Origin: Stenocarpella maydis
Taxonomy: Eukaryota > Ascomycota > Sordariomycetes > Diaporthales > Diaporthaceae
Assembly: GCA_002270565.1 (NCBI GenBank)
Contig: NQMI01000014.1
Location: 248,001 to 312,000, forward strand
Reading direction: 5' to 3'
DNA length: 64,000 nt
How positions within the stretch are numbered: position 1 is the first letter of the stretch; the number at the start of each line of letters is the position of its first letter. The position numbers were made by a program, and so were the translations under genes. The notes beneath the pieces were generated by a model. The model searched no databases. It saw nothing but the letters and a program-made list of their open reading frames with translations, and was not told the DNA's origin. This document shows, in pieces, positions 23,210-33,725 of the stretch.

Positions 23210-25686
23210 TCATGACGAGGCCTGCAAGGCCTCTGCGGGGTCCTCGGTGGATGCAGGCACTTCTGTGGTCGTCTCCATTGACACCTCCATTGGGGCCTCG
23301 ACAGCAGCCTCCACTGGGACGCCCATCGGTGCCTCGGGAGGTGCCTCGCCCGAAACCTTGGCGACACCCTCGGCGGCGGCCTCGACCGTAACCTCAGTGG
23401 CAGTCTCAGCAGCAGCAGCCTCTGCGGGGGGCTCCGGTGCAGACTCTGTTGCGGCCTCTGGTGCGGCCTCTGGTGCAATAGCTTGCGCGACATCAGCAGT
23501 GAGCTCTGTCGATATCTCAGGTGTGGGCTCCGCAGGACCCTCTGCCAGGAGGTCATCCTTCAGCGCGGCCTCTGCATCAGTTGTCTCGGTCATGCGCATC
23601 TTCTTTGCGCGTCCGTTGTCATGGAACTCAAGCGACTCCTTGGCCTCCTTCAGCTCCAGCTCTATCTCATCCAGCCGCCGCTTCATGCTGTTCTCTCGTC
23701 GGTGGCTTTCCTCTAGTTGAGAGCGGAGTTGGCCTTCCGTCGCCACCAGCGCTTCGACCTGAGCACGCAGCTGAGCCTCGGTCTGGGTGGCGTCGTGGCC
23801 TCCGTCGAGTCCATTACCGGCGGCTGGGCCGGCGCCGGCGCCATAGGTCTCGTAGTGCTGAAGGCGACGCTGGATCAGGTCGTTGATGACCTCGAGCTCG
23901 TCGATGCGAGTCTTGAGGCCCGAGTTCAGGGCGACGAGTTCCTCGGTCGTCTGTGGTACGGCCTCGCCGTTCATAGGTGAGGGCACGCGACCGTTGCCCG
24001 GGACGCCAAATCCAGACAAGGGCTGCTGCAGGTGGTGCTCATCGAGGCCGTGGTATAGCATGTGTCCGGCGTACATGTTGGGGGTCGCGGTGCGAGATAT
24101 GGGGGAGTTGTCATCGATGTGGCCATTGCCCGCCTTTTGGGAGGTTCGGCGCACACCGAGGGCTGCGGCAGCAGCGTTCTGGGCCTGGAGATCAGCGACG
24201 TTGGCACCGGAGGCGACAGCCTGGTTCTGCTGGGAGGGTAGGAAGGGAACATTAGCCTCGGCGGACTCGAGATGGGTTAGGTCTGTGTTGGGTGAGCACA
24301 AGAAGGGGTCGCGTACCTTCTTCTTGACGTCCATGCCGGGGCGCATTGTCTTGACGCGGTTGCGGCTCTTGATGACGTCCGTCTTCAGGGAGATGGGCCT
24401 GGGGCGGCCGTGCAGCTTGAGGAACAAGCCGCAGGCGTTGCAGAGGACCGCGCCGGACTCATCGCGACGCCACAGAGGGGTGGTGGAGGTCTGACAATTC
24501 TGGCAGACTGGCTGCGATGTTTGTTGGTCATTGTTAGCCGCCATGGAGGCCATCATGGTTGGAAGGGCTGCAGCAGGTCGTGCTGCTTGGGACAAGACAA
24601 GGCTGCTGTGAGATGGGAGGGCTGATATGATATCGTAGATATCGTGGGTATCGTAGCGTATCGTGGCCGTCTATCGTGAGATACAGGTAAGGGAAGGGGA
24701 ATGGGCTTGTTGATAAGATCTCGGGTGCCAGAGATAAGAGACTTTTGAGGACGGGAGAAGTTTTGGGGGGTGGAAGAGCCAGAACCCGCCCACAGGCCAA
24801 CAACCCAATTTTTTTACCCGCTAGCGGCGATCCCACCCGAGCCACTCGCCTTTTGTCCAATGTCCACTGACTCGGGCCAATCAGGCCATACGCTTATTAT
24901 CAGCACCGGCAGTCTACACCCTGCACGTCTTGTTTTTTGGGGGTGGGTTTTTTTTAACCGCTTGACCTCCTGCGTCTCTCTGCCCCTGACTGTTTTCCGT
25001 GACGCGTGGAGCGAGGATGCGATGCTTCTTCTCTTGTAGCGCCTGGGGTTGCGATGGGTGTGTGCTGGGGCATTTGGTGAATTGGTGGTGTGAGGACAAA
25101 ATGTCAAAAACATGACTTACCAGGTTGCCGCCAGGGCCGGCGCTCGTTGCAGCTGGCGATGTCGCAGGTGCCGAGTACATGGTGGTGGAGGGCGCACTGG
25201 TCATTGCTCTGTGTTGTGTGAGAGACGCATTAGCTGGGGGACCAAGATGGTGGGTGTTGACAGGAGAGTGAGTGGCCAAGACAGCAGATAGCATGCGCCT
25301 CGGCCGAGTGCGGGTCTGAAGGGAGCAAGAGACCGAGCTTGGATTGAGGTGGCACGCGCTCGCTTGTGTGCCGGGCAAGGCGCGTTCACAGTCCATCCAG
25401 TTCCCGTCTGGCCTCTTGACTAGGACAAAGCGCCCCGCCCAGCAGATGCATACTGTTTGTTGTCCATGTCATGCATGGCATCTGCAGGCCATCTATTCAC
25501 CTACCTCATCTGTGGTGTGCTCGGCGCTGAAGTTGCGGCGGTGGCAGCTGCAGCCGCAGCCGCAATCGACGAGATGCCCGGGAGTTGTTGGTGCGAGTGG
25601 GATGCTGTAGTCGAGGTCGAGCTCGGTCGCGATATCGGCTCGAGGGTTGGTGGCGGAGGCGGCTGGCCGCCCTGGCCGTCCTCCAT
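23210..25686 (-). CDS. areB: AreB/ASD-4-like GATA transcription factor with coiled coil
   Basis: Nuclear regulator related to Aspergillus AreB, Neurospora ASD-4 and yeast Dal80/Gzf3, which act on nitrogen genes. The core is secure: 24556-24317 and 24229-23210 encode 419 residues from MMASMAANN. Seen: one zinc finger, C-X2-C-X17-C-X2-C, with [19 protein letters not shown] and the basic tail [13 protein letters not shown]; a leucine-zipper-like helix ([20 protein letters not shown]); a second coil ([20 protein letters not shown]); and a long Ala/Glu/Pro-rich tail. Upstream coding exons are likely: 25686-25505 ([13 protein letters not shown], Ala-rich) and 25208-25121 ([13 protein letters not shown]). 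Their join to the core is uncertain; an acceptor at 24672-24671 keeps phase and adds about 38 residues before the MM start, while the nearer CAG acceptors break phase. The 87-nt intron 24316-24230 is stop-free in frame, so it could be retained. The large intron holds a GATA cluster and may contain a second promoter. Confidence 0.9.
24624..24738. promoter_or_regulatory. Dense GATA-site cluster inside the GATA-factor gene
   Basis: Within about 115 bases there are 11 GATA cores on the two strands. Five lie in a repeated TATCGTRG unit starting at 24631, 24640, 24649, 24659 and 24672. Two on the plus strand are full HGATAR sites: TGATAAG at 24711 and AGATAAG at 24732. The cluster sits just upstream of the zinc-finger exon, inside the long 5' intron, where an internal promoter for a short isoform would lie. 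Autoregulation is inference. Confidence 0.7.
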
Positions 25687-27465
25687 TTTGACACCGATAT
25701 GGCACAGACGGTCGTGGTCGGGCGGAGGCGTCAGACAAGGATGAGGCACAGGCAGAGGGAGAAGCAGCGGGGAGCGAGTCGAAGCCAGCTTGGCGACGGG
25801 AGCGGAGGTAGTTGGAGAGAGGGCTTGCTCGTCGGGTTCGGGGTCTGCGCCGGAGCCGGGGCCGGAGCACTGCTTTCGTGACTTGCAGGAGTTGGGCGAA
25901 ACGGTGTGTGCAGGGTCGCCCTTGTGCCTGATCCGAGCTGGCGTGATGTCGGTAGGTGAGTTTGGGCTGTAACACGCGCACAATGGATTGTGGACAGGCG
26001 AGGTAGGAGAGAGCACCGCGGGATGGAGGGGCAACCAGACGCATAGACAGGCAACCACCAATAATACCCTGAAATATCACAGCTCAGCGGGCCAGCGTAC
26101 CTTGACTTGCAAGTAATAATCGTAATTACAATAATAAAGAAGCGCCGGAGACGGATATAGACACGGTTGAGTGAGAGATAGCACGACCAGAGGAGGAGTT
26201 GCAAAAGCTCAAATGGTAACCAAGTCAAGTAAACGGGAAGAAGAATATAGTATCCAAACAAGGTCAGCCACAGACAGAGCGGGCAAATTATTTGTCGGTC
26301 GGCAGGAGACTACTCCGTAGCCCAACCCCCGGGGCCCTGGCCAGGGCATCCCGAGCCCCTGATTTCTGCGTACTACTAGTACTTGGGCAATGTCGTGTTG
26401 GGCGGATTCGGGCTCGAGCTCGAGCTCACCCTTTCCCTCACGCACTGTGCTTGTCTATCTCTGGGAGGGCGACATTGCTGCAGGCCAGATATCAGATATA
26501 CTAGGTACGGGGTGGCCGTCCCATTGGCCATCCCTTGATGGTGAAGCCAGAAAACAGAGTTGTGGCTGAGGGACGAAGGAGAGACTGATACGGCCTTTAC
26601 CCAACAAGTTTTGCCCCGGATTGAGACTAGTTGCACGAGGCACACCCTCTGCCCTTCTCAAATTTGATAATTTGGGAGACGGAACCCGGGGTCTGGATCT
26701 GGCGTCCTCAAGCTGGAGATGGCTGGACCCCATTGGAAGGCTGCTGTAGCAAAGGGAGAGATCAGCCAAGGATTTGCTCCATGCAGCATTCTATATCGGG
26801 AAGCAGTGGAGGTGGGAGCTTAATTTGGACCTTTCGCAATCAACAACCACATGCTGTGCATACTATGTACACACATAGTACAAGCCCATGGTACCCGAGA
26901 TGCCGGGCTGTAATAATAATGTGTAATGTCAGTGCACAATGCAGGCACAATTTACAGTCACCTGCCATGGCTCCAGAAGCCAGTCGGGCAAGGATGAACG
27001 CCCCCAATCTGGAAGCTGACAGGCGCCGTGCTTCTTGGTATACAACGATGCCTAGGCACTTAACCTTCTACCATGGAGTACACTATAATGTGAAGACGGA
27101 AACCCATGCAGCTTGTGTGCGAACCTACACTAGTGCACGGAGTACACTACCGTCGTGCCAAGGAATTTTCGAGACGGAACGGCTGCACGACGGCAAGGTA
27201 GCCGAGTGGTGGGGTTCGCGAGGTCAAGATGGGGCCAAGCAGTAATGTAATTAGCGTAGCACCCAAGTACCAAAGTACCCGTCGGACAAGGTATGTGCTG
27301 CTCTGCCTGCCGAGCCTGGGACCGAAGAGGGGGAGGAAAAAAAAGACGGTCCAGCCGTCCAAACAACTTTGGTGGTCAACTCCAGGTTCAGTTGTCTGCC
27401 ACCCACTGCGAGTTCACAACACCACACCTGATCGTATACTATCCCCGGGGCAAACTCCAGCCAAA
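25687..27465. other. Divergent promoter region, GATA factor and KRR1
   Basis: About 1.8 kb between the upstream exon of the GATA-factor gene (minus) and the KRR1 start (plus). Holds a TACGGAGTA-type element (26311-26319, reverse orientation), a near copy at 27137-27144, and a small inverted repeat at 26861-26880. The minus-strand open frames at 25493-26261 are low complexity and probably leader sequence. No supported gene. Confidence 0.55.
26861..26880. repeat. Short perfect inverted repeat
   Basis: An 8-base stem TACTATGT and its exact complement ACATAGTA are separated by the 4-base loop ACAC. It is not followed by a T run, so a terminator-like role is not suggested. Function unknown. Confidence 0.7.
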
Positions 27466-28579
<1,114 letters not shown>

Positions 28580-28841
28580 GACTCCACAGCTCGCCTCTCG
28601 GTAGGCGCCTCGACCATCCATACGATACCCGATCAGCTTGCAGACCAAATGTAATCTTATGGCTTCCGAGAATCAACCAGCGATCCCTACCGACATCATG
28701 CCTCTGGCCACGATGCTGCGATTACACCGCCATCACAGGTCAGAAGGACAGCCAGCCCGGGGCGTTTTCTATCACGCCGGCCTGCTCGATATGACAGCAG
28801 TGTATGTGAGGTGTTTATAAGACACTATCAGGGCCAATATC

Positions 28842-30340
28842 CTACAGTTTCGAGTTCGAAGCGGCTCCAGAAGAGATATCGATGACCAGCTTGCCAAACT
28901 GCCTGCCGTCCTTCATGTCGGCAAAGAGCTCCTCGATGCCGTCCAGGTTTTTCAGGCCTTTGGACACACGGCTTATGACTGGTTTCAGGTGCGGCCGTTC
29001 CCTGACGAATGCCACCATATCCCTGAACTCCGCCCTTGAACCCATGGTGCTGCCTCTGAGCTCGACGTTCTTCAACACGGCTTGCATGGTCCAGGGCATG
29101 GTCGGCGCGGTGGTCATGCCATACTGAGAAATGATGCCTCCCGGCTTGAGCAGCTTGGTCGCCCTCGAGACGACATCTCCTCCGGCACCGTCGATAACGG
29201 CATCTATGAAAGGCCTCTCCTTTGGCAGGGACTTCTGCAGCTGCTTATCCCAGTCCTTGTCCCGATACGACACGCCGCCCTTCGCGCCCAGCTGAATAGC
29301 CTTCTCGACCTTGGCCTTGTGGCCGCTTGTGACCCACACGTTGCACCCGAGCGCGACGGCAAACTGCAGGGCTTGCAGAGCAACACCGCCACCAATCCTG
29401 TTAACCTCGTCAGTAAAGCCTCACATCCTGTGAACGGCTGTAGTATGCCTCGGGTGCGGCGTGGGCCATGCAAGAGTCTATAGTCTTTAGACCCTGCCCT
29501 TAAATCATGACCCGGAGAGACGCCACATCTCAAGCAAGCAGACTGACTCATGACGGCAGCTTAGAGCGCCCGGGTGACACGCTGTAGCGTACGGGAGACG
29601 GTTGGGAGACGGTTAGGTGAGGGGAGCATGGCATATACGCACCCCGTGATTAGGATGTTGCGGCCCCGGCTCGCGTTATCCCCCGTCTTGGTCACCAGCG
29701 CCCTCCAGCCCGTCAGGCCCACGAGCGGCAGCGCTGCCCCCTCGATGGCCGACAGGTGCTCCGGCGCGACCTCGACGTCTTCCTCGTTGCACACCACGAA
29801 CTCTTGTGCGGTTCCCGCCTCGTACATTGCACTCCCGCCCATGATGCTATCCCCTTGTGTCAGATCACATTCTGGGTTTCTTTTTTTTTGGGNGGGGGGG
29901 GGGGCAAGGTAGAAGGACGAGACAATGAAGACTGCATACCTATACTTTTTGATATCTTCAGGCCCGTCCGGGTGCGCATCCCAGCCTCGGGCTGGGCAGA
30001 GGAGGACGTCCTTGTGCTGAAGGTTGCGGACGCACTGCGGCCCAGACTGGATGACGGTCCCATGGCCGTCAGCCAGTAGTGGATTGTCGAAGGAGATGCC
30101 CGGGTAGAGATTCTGGCGGATGAAAAGGTCGCGGTGGTTCAAGGCCGCGGCATTGAGGCGTACGAGGACTTCCTTTGGGCCGGGGGTGGGCTTGGGCACT
30201 TCTCTGACCTGGAGTCTGATGGAGGAGTAAGAACTTGACCACATCCTTGACGAGTTGTTAATCATGTGTTTGTGTGCTTACGGGTAGTAAACCTGTCCCG
30301 GCCTCCCTTCTATCTTCTTGATCGTTAGCGCGACAGGCAT
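28842..30340 (-). CDS. MDR-family zinc-type alcohol dehydrogenase/quinone oxidoreductase
   Basis: NAD(P)H-dependent oxidoreductase of the medium-chain superfamily. Exons on the minus strand: 30340-30282, 30215-29940, 29846-29643 and 29397-28842, encoding 364 residues with all phases agreeing. Seen: N-terminal GroES-like fold (EVLVRLNAAALNHRDLFIRQ), ADGHGTVIQSG, the substrate-domain segment AIEGAALPLVGLTGWRAL, then a Rossmann fold (NILITGIGGGVALQALQFA) and IDAVIDGAGGDVV. I do not see the usual catalytic Cys ligand in a GHE.xG context (here DGHGT), so catalytic zinc may be absent and substrate is unknown. The second intron contains an ambiguous base (N at 29893) in a G run; the last intron is long (245 nt). 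It is the downstream member of three consecutive minus-strand genes with the YeeE and RidA genes. Confidence 0.88.
29891..29904. other. Ambiguous base in a G homopolymer (N at 29893)
   Basis: The only N I noticed in the window lies between a T run and a G run. It falls inside the second intron of the MDR gene, so it does not affect the protein. It marks low local sequence quality. Confidence 0.95.
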
Positions 30341-30774
30341 CGTGGCTGAATTGACGATGCCGGCTGTAGGGAGTACGACTATTCCCTTGTGACCTGCCAG
30401 AAGTGCGAGAGCAAGCGAAACAGTCCGCAGGCAGCCAACGAACCAGCCGGACGACGTCTAAGCAATGAGAATGGGGGCCCCCGGATCTAAAGCACTGGAA
30501 CTACGCGAGCATGAGTCGCTCCCCGCATTCCGGTACCGATTCTGCCTCGGCCTTTGTGGGGGCCGAGGACCCGGGGATGTGTTCGGGGCAGCACCGGAGC
30601 CGGACGACAGGAAGAAAGCATTGGCACACACAAGAGTCTAGCCGATCCTTTGATTATGTCATCTCTACACTGCTTGCGCACTTTTCTTTTTGCACTGAAC
30701 GCGCAACTCCATTTATGCACTTGGACAAGGATACAGAGCCAGGACTTGAAGTCGAGCCCATGTGACACGACCAG
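30341..30774. other. Short intergenic spacer
   Basis: About 430 bases between the MDR oxidoreductase start and the YeeE-like stop; it should carry the MDR promoter and the YeeE 3' end. No gene seen. Confidence 0.6.
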
Positions 30775-31883
30775 TCAGCCCCACCCCAACAGCGCAATAC
30801 CCGTCGCAAAGGCCGCGAACATGGTCACGAAGCTCGACACGGACATCAGCGCCATCCCGCTGATGCCGTGTCCGGATGAGCACCCGCCGGCCAGCCTGGC
30901 CCCCACGGCCATGAGGAAGCCGCCCGAGAGGGCCTCCCACCGCCCCACGTGGTACGTCAACATGCCCAGCGCAGAGACGAGGTCCGGCCTCACCCTCGCC
31001 AGCAGCCACGCGCCCGCCGTGATGGACGCGGCGAAGACGATGCTTGCCGCGGGGGGCCGGGGCCCCCTCCCGCCCCTCAGGCCGTACACGGCCCAGTCGC
31101 CCGTGTCCTCGTAGCACGTGGACACGCCGACGAGCGAGCCCCGCGCCAGGAGCGAGATGAGCTGCGCGGCGCCGATGAGCAGCCCGCCCGTGACGGGGCC
31201 CAGGGGCGTCGGCGCCGAGGCGCCCCCCGCGCGGCGCCCCGCGCCGCGAACGCGGCGGCCAGGGCCCACGTAGGCGAGGGCGGTGGCATCGCGCGGGGTG
31301 CCGAGCAGCGCCGGGAGCGTCTTGGGGCCGGGGCCGGCGGTGGCGGTGGCGGTGGCGGTGACGGTGGCGGTGGCGCCCTGCCGCCGCGCCATGGCGGCGA
31401 CCCTGGGGCGCAGCACGCCGGACCACAGGATGCCGCCGGCGACGGCGCCCGCGAGGGTCAGGCGCGCCGAGGGGACGCCCACGGCGAGCTGGACGAAGAC
31501 CATGCCCGGGCACGCCGCGGCGAGGGCCATGCCGGCGCCGAGGAGGGCGCCGCCGAGGAGGTTGCCGTCGAGGGGGCTGGGCAGGATGCCGGCGCGGGAG
31601 TAGGACCTGGGCGGCGGGGCTGTGTGGCCCAGCTTGGAGAGGGTGTAGACGGCGAGGCTGGGCGGGGGGTCAGCCAGTCTTGTCCACCCACGACAGGAGC
31701 CGGGCATGCCACCTGACGCCACGAGGGAGACACTTACGCGCTGCAGCCGGTAGCCGTGAGGAAGGTCTGCAGCATGGTCCAGCGCTGCAGCCTGAACTGC
31801 ATTGCAATCAGGTAGGGGCTCCACAAGCCCGAGGCGGCGAGGGCACCCCCGAAGGCCAGGCCGCAGGCGATGGTGTCGAGCAT
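30775..31883 (-). CDS. YeeE/YedE-family sulfur (thiosulfate) transporter
   Basis: Multi-pass membrane protein of the YeeE/YedE (DUF395) family; bacterial members such as TsuA take up thiosulfate through a pore lined by conserved cysteines. Exons on the minus strand 31883-31738 and 31657-30775 (80-nt intron, GTAAGTG donor) encode 342 residues. Seen: start MLDTIACGLAFGGALAASGL; two pseudo-repeated halves, with ALLGAGMALAAACPGMVFVQ in the first and LMAVGARLAGGCSSGHGISG in the second, matching the family's CPG and GCSSGHG cysteine motifs. A central linker of about 60 residues is low complexity: Ala/Thr alternation from a GGCGGT-type repeat, then Arg/Gly-rich sequence. Coding GC is extremely high. 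Substrate is inferred from the family. The family is best known from bacteria, so transfer is possible but unproven. Confidence 0.87.
31340..31377. repeat. GGCGGT-type coding minisatellite in YeeE gene
   Basis: Tandem GGCGGT-type units, one changed to GACGGT, encode the Ala-Thr run between the two transporter halves. Expansion or contraction in units of six would keep frame. Confidence 0.85.
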
Positions 31884-32440
31884 TTCTGTGTGCTGTGCGT
31901 GTATGCGCGTGTGTGGTGTGTGTGTGGCGGTTGCAGATGCGCTGGGCGGTCAGGCTGGCTTGGGGATTGCCTCGGTTTAAAAGCTCACAAGTGTCAAGGC
32001 TGGACGGTTGCGGCAGCCTCGAGCCATGGCAAGCCTTTGACCCGGCAGCCGCAGCGGGAGGCCACCACAGGCCTTTTGTAGTCACCCCTACGTAGGGAGG
32101 TACTCGGATACCCACCCAGGCACACAACCAGCGACAGGAGCGCGAGGCCGGGCGGACAACATGATGAGCCTAGGCGCGGGCAATGGCGGAGAACAGGGGA
32201 GCAGCAGCGGTCGAAGGGTCTAGTTTGAGGACGGCGAGAGGTCGTACAAAGAAGGAAGACCAAGAGCCAGCAGACGGACCGTGACAAGCAACCCCAGTCC
32301 ACCCCCCACGACCCACCGCAAGGCCTGTGTGAAATAGCTCGCCGACCCGGGGACGTTCGAGTCGAGGGCGTCGGCCCCGTTCGGCGACCTTGGGCGAGCC
32401 AATCCACACAGGCCATCCATCCATCGATGCATCATCCCCT
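31884..32440. other. Spacer between RidA-like and YeeE-like genes
   Basis: About 560 bases, holding the presumed YeeE promoter with a GT-rich patch just upstream of its ATG. No gene seen. Confidence 0.55.
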
Positions 32441-33003
32441 TCACGCCACCGCGACGTCTCTCTCCTCCGGGCCCCCACCACTCGTCGTCGTCGTCGTCGT
32501 CGTCGTCGTGGCCGCCCTCCTCCTCCTCCTCCTCGCCGTCACCTCAATCTCCACCCTCATCTCCTCCCTCATCAGCCCCGCGACAATCATCGTGGCAGCG
32601 GGCCTCACCTCGCCCAGCCACCGCCGCAGCACCGGCCACGTCGCCGGGAAGTCGTCCCGGTCCGCCAGCATATACCTCACCCGGACCACGTCCGCCACGT
32701 CCGCCCCGGCCTCGGACAGCGCGAGGGCGATGTTGGCCATGCACTGCTCCGCCTGCTCCGCCACGTCGGGCGAGATGGCCCCCGTCCTGTAGTCGTAGCT
32801 GTGTGTTGTTGTTTTCTCGTCAGGACCTGGGGCTGACTCATTGGCCACTCCTGCACCGGTGCTGTATACAGCATACCCACTCACCCTGTGCACCCCGACA
32901 CAAACACAAAGTCGCCATCGACGACGGCCCTGGAGTAGCCGATCTCGGCCTCGAAGGCGCTGCCCGAGCTGATGAGCTGGCGCGAAGGGGCCGTGGAGGT
33001 CAT
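32441..33003 (-). CDS. RidA/YjgF/UK114-family protein with low-complexity tail
   Basis: Small trimeric-fold protein of the Rid family, whose RidA members hydrolyse reactive enamine/imine intermediates such as 2-aminoacrylate from Cys/Ser breakdown. Exons on the minus strand 33003-32885 and 32798-32441 (86-nt intron) give 158 residues. Seen: AFEAEIGYSRAVVDGDFVFVSGCTG, then YDYRTGAISPDVAEQAEQCM, ADVVRVRYMLAD, and the C-terminal MRVEIEVTA. By eye, the position of the active-site Arg of RidA proper (before the VEIE strand) is Leu, so this is probably another Rid subgroup with an uncertain reaction. After VTARRRR the normal fold ends, but the frame continues for about 25 residues with nine Thr from a trinucleotide repeat. 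An in-frame ATG at 33033 would add ten residues. Neighbour of the YeeE-like sulfur transporter. Confidence 0.87.
32484..32539. repeat. Trinucleotide repeats in RidA-like gene tail
   Basis: On the plus strand a (CGT)n run of about nine units is followed after a short gap by a (CTC)n run. Read on the coding strand these give the polythreonine and polyarginine of the protein tail. Length variation in threes keeps the frame. Confidence 0.92.
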
Positions 33004-33725
33004 TATGAGGTCTCGGGGGGGCCGCAGGGCCATATGAAAAAAGACACTTGACGTTGGCCTGGACAAGGGTGTCTGAATTAGACTCGTGCGGGCCTTTTTT
33101 TTTAAAAAAAAAAAAATTGATTTTTTTTCCTTTTGATTTTTTTGACGTGCAGGTGCAAGTCACCACGTGGCCCTGTGACACCTCAGGATCCTGGGCGTTG
33201 GGGTTGCTGCGAGCTGGCCAGAGTTTATCATGCTAGATATACTCCGTATACTTACTATGTAGTCGGTGTCCCAGAGCCTTTTCTTCCCTCTCGCACGACC
33301 ATGTTCAATACCCCTGCAATGAGTCACAGCAAGTCTTATCCGTGCGAGAGCACTTCTCCCGGTTGAAGCTTGCCCCACATGTCAAGCTCACAGTAGCCGT
33401 GCGTCGATATGCCTCACCATTAGATCAAGGTCATATTTTTGTAATACCTGCATGTCATCAGCACCCTGCAAAAAGGCCCCATTCTGCAGGACGCTTGCCT
33501 CCTCAATACTAACCCATCTATGTAGGCACGCCTGGCTTTTGTTCTTTTTTGAGCATCCCATTACATACTCAGAGTGTCCCAAGCCTCGCCACTAAACTCC
33601 AGGCCAGCCCCCGAAACACAAACAAGCACCAACTCCTAGCAGTCGTTCATGACCTAGTCACCGTCTGGCACCATCTCAGCGCATATCCCTGGGCTTCGTA
33701 GCCTTGGGTCCAACAAGCGGCTCCA
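33004..33725. other. Intergenic region
   Basis: About 720 bases between the RidA-like start and the ARP9 stop. Contains an abutting T9-A13 tract followed by T-rich sequence, and a TACTCCGTA element at 33240-33248. No gene seen. Confidence 0.6.
33095..33145. repeat. T/A homopolymer tract able to form a hairpin
   Basis: Nine T are followed directly by 13 A, then several more T runs. The T9/A13 pair is self-complementary. On either strand this resembles a polyadenylation-type AT-rich flank or decayed retroposon tail. Confidence 0.7.
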
